Origin: CAYSWV01 sp964434865
GTDB taxonomy: Bacteria > Cyanobacteriota > Cyanobacteriia > Thermostichales > Thermostichaceae
Direction: 5' to 3'
Assembly (NCBI GenBank): GCA_964434865.1
Contig: CAYSWV010000019.1
Coordinates: forward strand, 13,266-77,265
Length of the DNA: 64,000 nucleotides
In this document: positions 24,958-33,449 of the stretch, piece by piece
Layout of the letters: every line of letters begins with the position of its first letter
How positions within the stretch are numbered: position 1 is the stretch's first letter
Program-made: the position numbers and the translations under genes
Notes under the pieces: model-generated
The model's database searches: none
The model's input: only the letters and a program-made list of their open reading frames with translations
What the model was told of the DNA's origin: nothing

Positions 24958-26166
24958 TTAGTCATCATCACCACCCGAGAGATCAACAGAAACATCACGA
25001 ATGTCTCTAAAAATAGATAGTAGGGTAGCTATGGGTAGCAAGGGTCGTGTAATTGACGTTATGCGATTACTCACTTTTGAAAGTCGGGAGTTATCAACCA
25101 CAACAACATCAAAGTTTTGCAGGGGAGGATTGGATTCCGAGTTGATACTTGAAGCAAAATCAATTGGGACCTGTTGGAGAGAGACGGTTCCATTGGAATT
25201 AAGCCGCAAAAGTTCAACTTCTCGTTGTTTAGCTTCTTGAGTAAAGCCCCCCGCCGCCAGGAGGGCCTGGTTCAAAGGCGTATTCGGGGGTAATCTGAGT
25301 GTCCCTGGAGCCTGAACTTCACCGACAACATTGATCACCATCTCAGCCGGTGAAAAACTAGCTGAAGCCAGTTCTGAAATTTCAGTTAAACTGATATTCG
25401 TAGCAGTTGAGACAAATAAGGTATCACCATCAAGCAAAATGGGAACGGCAGCCTGTTCACCATCATTAAACAAATCCCATAGATTAATCTTAAGAATCTG
25501 ATCTTCCCCAGTTGGTTGAGGGCGGCGAATTTCAACATTCCGCACATCGGCTTGCTGAGTTAATCCATTAGCTAATTGCATGAGATTGGGGACCGACGGC
25601 ACTTCACCTTGATTCACTCGAAATTCATAGACCCCCGGACGATTGACTTCACCCAAAACTGAGACCGCTAAAGGCCGGAGCGATTCTTCTAAAGTGACGG
25701 TGACAACAGGGTTTTTTAGAAACGGATCGTACAATTCAGAAAACAGTTGAGATAATTGACCCAAAGTTAAACCTTGAACGGAGATCGTCTCCAGCAATGG
25801 CAGGGTCACTGTACCATCAATCAAAACTCGTTGGATGCCACTAAACTCTGGAATACCAAAAACCTGAATATTAAGTTGATCACCAGGCCCCACTCGATAT
25901 AAACCTCCACCTCGTGCTGTTCGAATATCAAAAGAAGGTCCCTCTGTACTAGGAGCTAGTAAATTGGGAGCTGGGAGTGATGGCGGTGATGGTGTAGGTT
26001 GAACCAGATCAAATAAATCAGGGGGATCAGTGGTTTCAAGTTGGAGATCAAATAGGTCAGGCTGAGCCATGGCTGGGGTGGCTGTAAACAGATAACAAAC
26101 TGCCAACATGCCTAGCTTTTGACTGAATCGAGATAACACTGCATCCTTAAGCATGACTCCAACCAT
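24958..26166 (-). CDS. Outer-membrane polysaccharide export protein (Wza-like, SLBB)
   Basis: A 402-residue protein with an N-terminal signal peptide (cleavage near TPAMAQ) and a Pro-rich linker. It then has the poly_export domain (YRVGPGDQLNIQVFGIPEFSG, VTLPLLETISVQGLTLGQL) and SLBB repeats (LAVSVLGEVNRPGVYEF, VINVVGEVQAPGTLRLPPNTPLNQALLAAGGF). It forms the periplasmic and outer-membrane channel for exopolysaccharide in Wzx/Wzy-type systems. The start is uncertain (26166, 26154 or a GTG at 26217); none has an ideal ribosome-binding site. Converges with the ChlP-like gene; no Wzc partner is in the window. Confidence 0.88.
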   Translation of the reverse strand: MVGVMLKDAVLSRFSQKLGMLAVCYLFTATPAMAQPDLFDLQLETTDPPDLFDLVQPTPSPPSLPAPNLLAPSTEGPSFDIRTARGGGLYRVGPGDQLNIQVFGIPEFSGIQRVLIDGTVTLPLLETISVQGLTLGQLSQLFSELYDPFLKNPVVTVTLEESLRPLAVSVLGEVNRPGVYEFRVNQGEVPSVPNLMQLANGLTQQADVRNVEIRRPQPTGEDQILKINLWDLFNDGEQAAVPILLDGDTLFVSTATNISLTEISELASASFSPAEMVINVVGEVQAPGTLRLPPNTPLNQALLAAGGFTQEAKQREVELLRLNSNGTVSLQQVPIDFASSINSESNPPLQNFDVVVVDNSRLSKVSNRITSITRPLLPIATLLSIFRDIRDVSVDLSGGDDD

Positions 26167-26280
26167 ACCTTGAGACTTTATCTTAAAAAAAAAGCACTTG
26201 TGAGCCAAAAACAGCACCTAATCAGGTTTAGATCCTTCGCGACGCTAGATCTAGTGGAGTATAGCAAAATCCTAACCCAT

Positions 26281-26809
26281 CTAACTTGACTGCCCCGATG
26301 ATGAGTTGAGATCAGGATGAACATTTTTCAAGATACCGTTGAGGTAGGCCTGTTGAATCGTATGACCCCAGGAAAATTTGGTTAGATCTCGATTTTCTGG
26401 CAGATAGGCCCAACACAAATCATCCTGGGTAAAGAAGTAACGCATTTCCCACCATGATTCTCCAGGAGTGACATCTTTAACAGCTCGGAGGAAGGGTCCC
26501 CGAAATCGGGTAATCCGTTTTTCAACAAAATAGGGGCCACTCAATTGCAGATCTGAAATAGCCGTAATAAAATCTGTCCAGACCTTATCCTGAGGAACCT
26601 TGTGGTTTGGATGGTTTGGGTGGTTTGGATGGTTTGGGTGGTTTGGNNNNNNNNNNNNNNNNNNNNNNNNNNNNNNNNNNNNNNNNNNNNNNNNNNNNNN
26701 NNNNNNNNNNNNNNNNNNNNNNNNNNNNNNNNNNNNNNNNNNNNNNGTGGTTTGGATGGTTTGGGTGGTTTGGATGGTTTGGGTGGTTTGGGTCATTCGG
26801 TTTCATCAT
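26281..26809 (-). CDS. Protein with PNH tripeptide repeats, interrupted by a gap
   Basis: ATG 26809, with CAGGAGG just upstream, starts MMKPNDPNHPNHPNHPNH and enters the gap at 26746. On the other side the sequence continues as PNH units into KVPQDKVWTDFITAISD and a further about 95 residues ending at 26281. The two sides differ in frame only because the 100-N gap has an arbitrary length, so I treat them as one gene. The C-terminal domain (FRGPFLRAVKDVTPGESWW, CWAYLPENRDLTKFSWGH) is not recognised. The His-rich repeat could bind metal or act as a linker. No signal peptide. Confidence 0.65.
26606..26789. repeat. 18-bp minisatellite spanning a gap
   Basis: Units of TGGTTTGGATGGTTTGGG flank both sides of the gap (26606-26646 and 26747-26789). 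The 9-base sub-unit encodes PNH on the minus strand. Total copy number is unknown because the array contains the gap. Confidence 0.9.
26647..26746. other. Assembly gap (100 N) inside the minisatellite
   Basis: Gap of unknown true size within the PNH-coding repeat, most likely unresolved repeat copies. Confidence 0.98.
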
Positions 26810-26872
26810 AGCCTCCTGAGCAGTATGCCTTGAGCCTTTCTCCTCAAAACGTTATGGGATCCCCTTAAGTCG

Positions 26873-27553
26873 TTATTGTAGTAATGATGACTGAGTAAGC
26901 CAATAACTTAGCACACCACTAGCTAATGGAACGGTCAAATTATCAATCCCCCGCCAAGACATGATCTCTAAGCCAGTCGCCAGAGTACCAATCACAATTG
27001 CCACCCTACCCACCTGATCAGACCACCCTTGAGCTAACCCCAGGACTAGAGCGACCACGACCCCGCTGATCACCCACATGGTGAGAGATCCCTCCCAACT
27101 TTTATGGATAGGTCCAATTTGATAGGGATGATAGCCCCAGGTCTGACCAATCAAAGCGGCTAGAGCATCACCCCAGGTCATGACCAAAATTCCGATCACA
27201 GCAAAGAGATGTAAGTTGGTAACCCAGAACAGAGCTATTAGCACACCAATACTGACAGCATAGAAAAAGGTCCCAAAACTCTTGCGACCCACACCATTCA
27301 AACTTTGAAGAATATTAACTTTATAAGATACTAGAGCCAGGCCCGCCGCAATCACCGCGCAAACAACCCCTAACCACTGGGGCACATCCAGCCACCACGC
27401 CAACAAAATAATGTTTCCGACGCCAATGTGAATCACCTTTCGGACCCACTCTGCCTCAACCTGACGACTCCTCAGTAACTCTGCCACCCCAAATACTGTG
27501 ACTAGCCATAAGCCATAGCATATGAGTTGTGGCAACAATCCTACATGTTCCAT
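26873..27553 (-). CDS. Phytol/polyprenol kinase-like membrane protein
   Basis: A 226-residue protein with about seven hydrophobic segments. Family motifs are RKVIHIGVGN near the start, GRKSFGTFFYAVSIG, TWGDALAALIGQTWG and HKSWEGSLTMW. These match the CTP-dependent phytol/farnesol/dolichol kinase family (VTE5, Synechocystis slr1652), which phosphorylates free phytol for tocopherol and chlorophyll recycling. It lies 40 bp downstream of cytochrome cM in the same direction and may be co-transcribed with it. Confidence 0.88.
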   Translation of the reverse strand: MEHVGLLPQLICYGLWLVTVFGVAELLRSRQVEAEWVRKVIHIGVGNIILLAWWLDVPQWLGVVCAVIAAGLALVSYKVNILQSLNGVGRKSFGTFFYAVSIGVLIALFWVTNLHLFAVIGILVMTWGDALAALIGQTWGYHPYQIGPIHKSWEGSLTMWVISGVVVALVLGLAQGWSDQVGRVAIVIGTLATGLEIMSWRGIDNLTVPLASGVLSYWLTQSSLLQ

Positions 27554-27592
27554 TCACCCGATCCCATACAGTGCTAATGGGTATATTAATGC

Positions 27593-27985
27593 TTACAGAG
27601 TTTTCAGATAGCTCAATAAGTCAGCCATCGATTGTGGATCAGGTTGGAATTGAGGCATAGGGGGAGTATTGCCACTGGTGACCTGCTCAATAATAAATTG
27701 ATCTGAGCGGCGAGATTGTAAGCCCTTTAAGCTAGGACCCACACGACCATATCCGTCTAACCCATGGCATGCTGCACAGTTTTGCATAAATAAGGATTCA
27801 CCCCGATCAGCGCAGCCTTCCAATGCAATCACAGCTTGACTATAGGGATCAGATTGAAGTAAAGCATGGGAGCCAAGAAATACAGCAAAGCCAAGCAACA
27901 GACCCATGGCAACAACCCGTAATGCTCGCACCCAGGTATGAGGAATGGGAAACAATGGGTAATGAAGATTAGTCACGTGTTGCAC
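27593..27985 (-). CDS. cytM: Cytochrome cM
   Basis: A small c-type cytochrome with an N-terminal membrane segment (ALRVVAMGLLLGFAVFLGSHALL), serving as anchor or signal. The haem motif is CAACH and the Met ligand lies in TPPMPQFQP. The segment around SDPYSQAVIALEGCADRGE and the ending MADLLSYLKTL agree closely with cyanobacterial CytM, which affects respiration and photosynthesis in the dark or under stress. The listed N-terminus (MQHVTNLHYPLFPIPH) may be overextended; a Met at residue 27 is an alternative. Confidence 0.92.
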   Translation of the reverse strand: MQHVTNLHYPLFPIPHTWVRALRVVAMGLLLGFAVFLGSHALLQSDPYSQAVIALEGCADRGESLFMQNCAACHGLDGYGRVGPSLKGLQSRRSDQFIIEQVTSGNTPPMPQFQPDPQSMADLLSYLKTL

Positions 27986-28090
27986 AGGACAAGAAATAGG
28001 AGCAAAACTTTTAAAAGATTTACAATCTTCCTAACAACATAGCTCAGTGCCTACAACCTGCCAATATTTTGTAAGGATGTTTACAATTAC

Positions 28091-29815
28091 TTAAGATTTA
28101 GAGGGTGGAACCCAGATTTTTTGCATAACTTCATACTGAGCTGTTCGACCTGAATCCAGTGATTGAATGTAGGGGATCGGATCAGCCGGTTTTGAGGTTA
28201 AGAGCCGGAGGGTGGGAAACGGTTCGGCTGCCCCATAGCAAATCCAAGTTTTGATCTTGGGCAAGTGTTCCTGACATAGATGATGAATGAGGGGGGGGAC
28301 GCCTTCAAATTCTGGATAATACGGTGGTGATACGAACCATTGAACAAGTAAACCTGTCGCTTTTGCCAAGACTTGCTCCAGTGCTACTAAGGGAGTGGCA
28401 TGATCACTGATCAAGGTTTGCAATCCTTTAGCCTGAGGTACGGTGAGAGCAGGTGCATCTGCTGTTAATACCAGAGAGCCTAAGGACTGATCAATCCAAA
28501 TCCAGTTAATCCAGCCAGGGTGGGGGGTTAGTGGCAACGCCATCAGATGAGAGCCTCGGATCGCTGAGCGCGTGAGCGTCCGGGCACAAGTTTTGGCATC
28601 AGCTTGGCCCAAGGTTGACTGTACCCCTTCTATGACCTGAGCCCAAGTTGCCTTATCCGACGAAGACTTCTCTACTAGAGGGCTTTCAGTTTCTGATGTA
28701 ATGTCTTGGGGGTGTTGAAGAGGGGGCCAGTAGTGTTCAAGTTGTGATCGAAATTCTGAAAATAGGCGAGCTTTGGCTGATAAAATCCGGGTGACTGAGT
28801 GGGCAATCCGCTCGGGGGGGATGCTTCCTTGTTCAACAGCCTGACAAATAGCTTGAATAGCAGCTTCAGGATCCACGGGGGCTAGTAATAGATCAACGCC
28901 TGCCATCACCGCTCTGACAGCAATATCGCCGGGATCATAGTGTTGGGTTAACCAAGGCTGATCCAGAGCATCTGAAACGACTAACCCTGAGTAGGACCAT
29001 TTTTTGCGCAAGATAGGCTCAATCAGTTGGGTTGATAACGTAACCGGCCACTCAGGATCAATCTCAGCAACTTTGACATGGGAGGTCATGATTGCATCGA
29101 CCCCTGCGGCGATAGCTTGTTGCAGAGGGATCCACCGTTTGGCAAGCCAGTCGCCTAGTTTAGAGTCTAGGGACGGTAGTGCTGTTACGGAGTCAGGTCT
29201 GAGCAGCCCACAGTAGCCCGGAAAATATTTGGCGGTTGTTAATACTGGGTGGGGTTGGGTGGCTCGAATCCAGGTTTGCACTAAGTGGCCGACGTGATCA
29301 GGATCCCGTCCCAGGGTTCGTTGGATGGAGATTAGGGCTAAGTCGGGATGGTCTCGGGATAACACCAGATCGGTCACGGGTGCTAATAACCAATTCAGGC
29401 CCAGGGCAGCGGCTTCTCGAGCTGTAACCTCCCCCAGAGCTTGGGCTTTTGTACTAGCATCCGATCCCAGCCAGTAGAGGCAAAAGGGATTAGGAAAAGC
29501 TGTGGCGCCCGCAAAACAAGCCCCGACCCCAGCCTCAACTTCTGCACCTACTAACAATGGAACAGTTGCCCAAGCCTGAAAGCGCTGAATGTTGAGCAGA
29601 GCCTCGATCGCTGTGCCTGCTTGCAGCCAGATACCTCCAATGCCAGTGGTTTGAATTAAGGGTTGTAAGTTGATGCAAGAGTACCCTTTAGGCCCTGGTA
29701 GCCTTAGAGATTCCGTGATTTGATCAGGATCAAGGAGTTGTCCTGAAGCCCGGACAATCACCATCTGAGCCACTTGATGGGGTAGATCTAAAGATGAGAT
29801 ACCAGTCCAAGTCAT
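28091..29815 (-). CDS. Glycoside hydrolase family 3 protein, NagZ-like but divergent
   Basis: The 574-residue protein has the GH3 barrel with a nucleophile-type segment SGLVVSDALDQPWL and a family-like N-terminus. NagZ enzymes carry KH(F/I)PGHG and DSH, where His and Asp of the latter act in catalysis; here the region reads AKYFPGYCGLLRPDSV, so the key His is replaced. The C-terminal about 200 residues continue beyond the barrel, as in longer cyanobacterial members. No signal peptide, so cytoplasmic. The expected role is removal of N-acetylglucosamine from muropeptides, but activity is doubtful. Confidence 0.82.
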   Translation of the reverse strand: MTWTGISSLDLPHQVAQMVIVRASGQLLDPDQITESLRLPGPKGYSCINLQPLIQTTGIGGIWLQAGTAIEALLNIQRFQAWATVPLLVGAEVEAGVGACFAGATAFPNPFCLYWLGSDASTKAQALGEVTAREAAALGLNWLLAPVTDLVLSRDHPDLALISIQRTLGRDPDHVGHLVQTWIRATQPHPVLTTAKYFPGYCGLLRPDSVTALPSLDSKLGDWLAKRWIPLQQAIAAGVDAIMTSHVKVAEIDPEWPVTLSTQLIEPILRKKWSYSGLVVSDALDQPWLTQHYDPGDIAVRAVMAGVDLLLAPVDPEAAIQAICQAVEQGSIPPERIAHSVTRILSAKARLFSEFRSQLEHYWPPLQHPQDITSETESPLVEKSSSDKATWAQVIEGVQSTLGQADAKTCARTLTRSAIRGSHLMALPLTPHPGWINWIWIDQSLGSLVLTADAPALTVPQAKGLQTLISDHATPLVALEQVLAKATGLLVQWFVSPPYYPEFEGVPPLIHHLCQEHLPKIKTWICYGAAEPFPTLRLLTSKPADPIPYIQSLDSGRTAQYEVMQKIWVPPSKS

Positions 29816-29969
29816 GAGGTATTGCTAATGGGGTGTACCTAGCCTATTTACGCAAACATGCCAGCTCAAGGCGTCTTAATTTAGCATGATCGAGGTCGAC
29901 ATGTTCCATCTAATAGTCCCATCTATATAGTATTGAAACTTATGTCTGAGCCTCCCCATCCGGTAAACC

Positions 29970-31541
29970 ATGACTATGGCTAAGCTCATTTTGTTGATAC
30001 TAGTTGCATCTTTCATCTATATTTCAATGCAACGATTATTTGCTCAAGGGTCTGCTGTTCCTTGGAAGATGCTGTGGCTCGTCTTAATGGCTCCGCCAGC
30101 TATCATTGTGATATCTGAGCTATTGGGGTATGAGCTTCCCATTGTGCTCGTTTCGTTGTTGTTTTTAGCCTCCTATTTAACCTTTGTTCTTATGTTTCGA
30201 GATCGTATCTCAGCAGCCTCCAAACACGATGATCATTCTGAGTCTGAAGCTTCATCCTCGCCAACTCCTTCAACCCAGCTATCGCCAGCATCCTCTGAGG
30301 CCACTTCTGACGAGACTAGTTCAGCTTCACCGGCCTCTGATGTCCTCTCCTCAGTGTTGACGACCCTACCGATTGCAGATGTACCCAAAGATCGACTCCG
30401 CAGTTGCTTTCCGTGGAGTATTTTTTATCTTCAAAAGGTCGAGTATCGGAATCAGGCCATTATTTGTCGAGGTAATTTGCGGGTCGATCCGACTGAAGCT
30501 TATGACTGTATTCAAACTAATGTTCAAACTCAATTTGGTGATCGATTTTTGGTTGTTCTTCAAGAAGGTTTGGCAGGTAAGCCCTTTTTTGCTTTAGTTC
30601 CCAATACAGCGCGACGATCAACCGTAAGCACCCCGGATAATCCCTATTTAGCTTTAACTTTACTGTTATGCACCCTTTTGACCACCATGAGTGCAGGTGC
30701 TGTGGCATCAGGAGTTAATCCCAGTCATTTAGCCTTCCCTGGCCTGTTAACCCATTGGCTAGATCTGGGTTATGGAATCCCTTACACGGTTGGTATGGTG
30801 GCTATACTATCAGCCCATGAAGGGGCCCGCTACTGGGTCGCCCGTCGCCATCACATTAATCTTTCAATACCTTATTTTATTCCGCTACCGTTTGCCCTCG
30901 GAACGTTTGGAGCTGTTTCTCAACTACGAGAACCGGTCCCCAATCGCAAAGTCCTCTTTGATCTAGGTGTGGCTGGACCTTTGGCAGGGTCAATCATGTC
31001 TTTGCTAATGCTGGTGATTGGCTTAACTCTCTCAGCTGAAATTCCAGCCCCCTTGACAGAACCAGGTGAAGCCTTACTGCCCATTATTAATTATGAAATG
31101 GACCCCTCGGCTTCCTTTTTACTGGGGATTTTGGCCAAAGCGATTATGGGATCCGGTCTGAGTCCAGATCATTTTATTCACCTGCATCCCCTGGCTTTTG
31201 CGGGTTGGGTTGGGTTTGTGGTGATCAGTTTTAACTTGATGCCCATCGGTCAATTAGATGGCGGCCATATTGTTCATGCGGTTTATGGTCAACAGATGGG
31301 AGCTAATGTTGGGCTGGTAGCTCGTGGATTGGTATTACTGTTAGCTTGGCAAATTCAACAATGGCTATTCGTCTGGTTTTTCTTACTGATACTGATGGCG
31401 AATGGCGACGAACCTGCTTTAAATGATGTCACTGAATTGGATGAAACTCGAGATCTGCTGGGCTTATTTTCGATGTCGTTATTGGCCGCTATCATTTTGC
31501 CGATCCCATCCTTCTTACAAGCCATGATCGGGCTAACTTAG
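29970..31541 (+). CDS. M50 site-2-protease family membrane protein lacking the HExxH histidine
   Basis: A 523-residue EGY-type protein: two N-terminal membrane segments, a Ser/Thr/Pro-rich linker (about 80-125), then the metalloprotease membrane core. The active-site helix reads SAHEGARYW, where active proteases have HExxH; the second His is Arg. The other signatures are kept: SIPYFIPLPFALGTFGAV and NLMPIGQLDGGHI with the third metal ligand Asp. In plants, EGY3 is likewise a family member without HExxH. Probably a non-proteolytic family member; plasma or thylakoid membrane. Start taken as ATG 29970. Confidence 0.87.
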   Translation: MTMAKLILLILVASFIYISMQRLFAQGSAVPWKMLWLVLMAPPAIIVISELLGYELPIVLVSLLFLASYLTFVLMFRDRISAASKHDDHSESEASSSPTPSTQLSPASSEATSDETSSASPASDVLSSVLTTLPIADVPKDRLRSCFPWSIFYLQKVEYRNQAIICRGNLRVDPTEAYDCIQTNVQTQFGDRFLVVLQEGLAGKPFFALVPNTARRSTVSTPDNPYLALTLLLCTLLTTMSAGAVASGVNPSHLAFPGLLTHWLDLGYGIPYTVGMVAILSAHEGARYWVARRHHINLSIPYFIPLPFALGTFGAVSQLREPVPNRKVLFDLGVAGPLAGSIMSLLMLVIGLTLSAEIPAPLTEPGEALLPIINYEMDPSASFLLGILAKAIMGSGLSPDHFIHLHPLAFAGWVGFVVISFNLMPIGQLDGGHIVHAVYGQQMGANVGLVARGLVLLLAWQIQQWLFVWFFLLILMANGDEPALNDVTELDETRDLLGLFSMSLLAAIILPIPSFLQAMIGLT

Positions 31542-31840
31542 GGTTGACAAGGACTGTGTTGGTCTGATTAACCCTCACATGGGTTCGATTCCCTCACGAT
31601 GATGATCTCTAAGCACAGCTATTGCTGAGAAACTTGCCGTAAAATCTATGTGCTGATATCGGAATCAACCATGGATGAGTCATGAATAAGCGAGCAACCA
31701 TCGCCCCAGAGATTATTGTCAGTTACCATCGATAAGTCTGACCATTTGGAGGTCCCCTTTGAATGGCTATGAGCTTGTGCTGTGCCGTTAAGCTCTACAG
31801 ACAACCTGTGTCAATCGTCCATTAGTAATCTGTTTGTCCT
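31542..31840. other. Intergenic region with a tRNA-like fragment
   Basis: Contains GGGTTCGATTCCC (about 31576-31588), a T-arm consensus with a 3-bp stem, then GATGATC, CAGCTATTGCTG and AAACTTGCCG, which recall the 3' half of the Y RNA-like units at 3.1-3.8 kb. No D arm or matching 5' strand was found, so it is only a possible remnant. The rest shows tiny open frames without support. Confidence 0.35.
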
Positions 31841-33346
31841 GTGATTGAAGCTGAAGTCCACCAGCAGTTACGACATCTTCTACGGCAGAATCCTGAGATC
31901 GCGTGGCCACACCAACTGACTATGGCCCGCATGGTGGCTCGGGGGTTGCGGTTAGAGCGGAGTGCCTTGATCCAACTCACGATGTCAGCCCCTTACCGAC
32001 TGAGTTATTTACTCCCTGCACTGATGTGGTCAGGTCCAGTCGTGTTGTGTGCTACTGCTGCTGTCCAAGCTGAGATTTTAGGCACTGAGATTCCCTGGAT
32101 CCAAACGGTTTTGCAAGTCCCCAAGCCTGTAATTCAAGGTCCGACTTGGCCGGGATCCGATTTTGCTGGTGTGTTTTTGCTGGAGCCTAAGGATTGGTTA
32201 CAAGCTCGCCTCCATCCTCATGAGTCGACCCCCCTGCCTCAAACCGTTCCCTTATTACTTGACGGAGCAGAACAGTTAGAAACTTGGGTTCAAGATGTTC
32301 TAACAACCACAATAGATCCATCAGACTGGCAACGATTACAGCGGGCGCTCCCTTATCTGACTGAAGTGATTTCAGAAACCCAAGTGCAAGTGACGCTCTG
32401 TTTGCTCCAAAGGCCTTTAGCCCGTGTTTTACTGCATACTCAAGAGCAGACAAAGCTATTGAAACTCCTAGATTTACTCCCCTCAGAGTCCGCTTGTCTG
32501 CCCCAACGCTGGTTACGGTTTAAATACCAGGCGACCCACTCAGGTTATACGTTATGGGCAACGATCCATCGGGCATCAGGACAAATCTCATTACATTGTA
32601 GTCCGCTAACTTTTAGCGACTGGTTACACCCGATTTGGCAAACACAACCGGTTGTGATCATGGGTGAGGCGCTGGATCTAGATCGAGATGCTCGCACATT
32701 TCGGCAACGGATGGGATTACCTGATCTAACCCCTCTAAAATTTCATCCCGATAGCTCTGATCAACTCATTCAAGGCCTACAAATTTATACCCCTCGACTG
32801 CCAGTGCCTAACACCCCCTCCTTTCGAGACTATGTTCTAGTTGAAGCCAAGCACCTCATCTGCGAAACCAGTGGTTCAACTGTGGTCTTGGTCTCTGATC
32901 AGCCCCTTCAAACCCAACTGGGTGCTGCTTTAGCTGCTGAGTTTGGCACTCGGGTTCGAGTCAACCTGCCCCATCAATCTGATCGCGGTATTTTGGTGTG
33001 CAGTTGGGACTATTGGTTAGCTGCTAAAGGTACCTTACCCAACCCTGATTTACTGATCATTATTACGCTCCCGTTTCCTTCGACTGAGCATCCTCTGGTA
33101 GCTAGTCAGGTGGAGTATTTGCGCCAGCAAGGTCAAGATTGGTTTAGATCTTATTTACTCCCTACAGCAGCGGCTTATTTACAACGAGCCATTCATCCCC
33201 TTAGAACTCAACCTCGTCGCTCAGAGGATCCAGCGATGATGATCGCCATTTTGGACAGTCGTATTAGTTCACGGAGCTACGGTACTCAATTGCTAGAGGC
33301 GCTAGGTCCCATTGCCAGAACCCATCGGCGGAAGTTGCTAGCCTAA
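31841..33346 (+). CDS. DinG-like helicase homologue without recognisable Walker A
   Basis: A 501-residue protein from GTG 31841. The last about 110 residues follow the DinG/XPD C-terminal pattern: ITLPFPSTEHPLVASQVEYL, then a Y-LP-A---L-RA--PL segment and AMMIAILDSRISSRSYGTQL. The N-terminal part (HQLTMARMVARGLRLERSALIQL) sits where DinG has its Q motif and Walker A, but no GKT/S is present and the DEAH box is replaced by LLLDGAEQLE. It is likely an inactive helicase-fold protein conserved in cyanobacteria; the role is unknown. Confidence 0.7.
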   Translation: MIEAEVHQQLRHLLRQNPEIAWPHQLTMARMVARGLRLERSALIQLTMSAPYRLSYLLPALMWSGPVVLCATAAVQAEILGTEIPWIQTVLQVPKPVIQGPTWPGSDFAGVFLLEPKDWLQARLHPHESTPLPQTVPLLLDGAEQLETWVQDVLTTTIDPSDWQRLQRALPYLTEVISETQVQVTLCLLQRPLARVLLHTQEQTKLLKLLDLLPSESACLPQRWLRFKYQATHSGYTLWATIHRASGQISLHCSPLTFSDWLHPIWQTQPVVIMGEALDLDRDARTFRQRMGLPDLTPLKFHPDSSDQLIQGLQIYTPRLPVPNTPSFRDYVLVEAKHLICETSGSTVVLVSDQPLQTQLGAALAAEFGTRVRVNLPHQSDRGILVCSWDYWLAAKGTLPNPDLLIIITLPFPSTEHPLVASQVEYLRQQGQDWFRSYLLPTAAAYLQRAIHPLRTQPRRSEDPAMMIAILDSRISSRSYGTQLLEALGPIARTHRRKLLA

Positions 33347-33449
33347 CTACAGGTTGAAACAATCGATTAAAGCCAACTCCTGTGAGTTCAACCATTACTT
33401 AGTTCAACCATTACATTAACCATGGACAAGATAATCTAGGCTATATCAG

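Noticed and set aside
26600..26833. Plus-strand frames of Trp/Phe/Gly repeats around the gap
   Set aside because: They are translations of the minisatellite on the wrong strand and lack starts with ribosome-binding sites.
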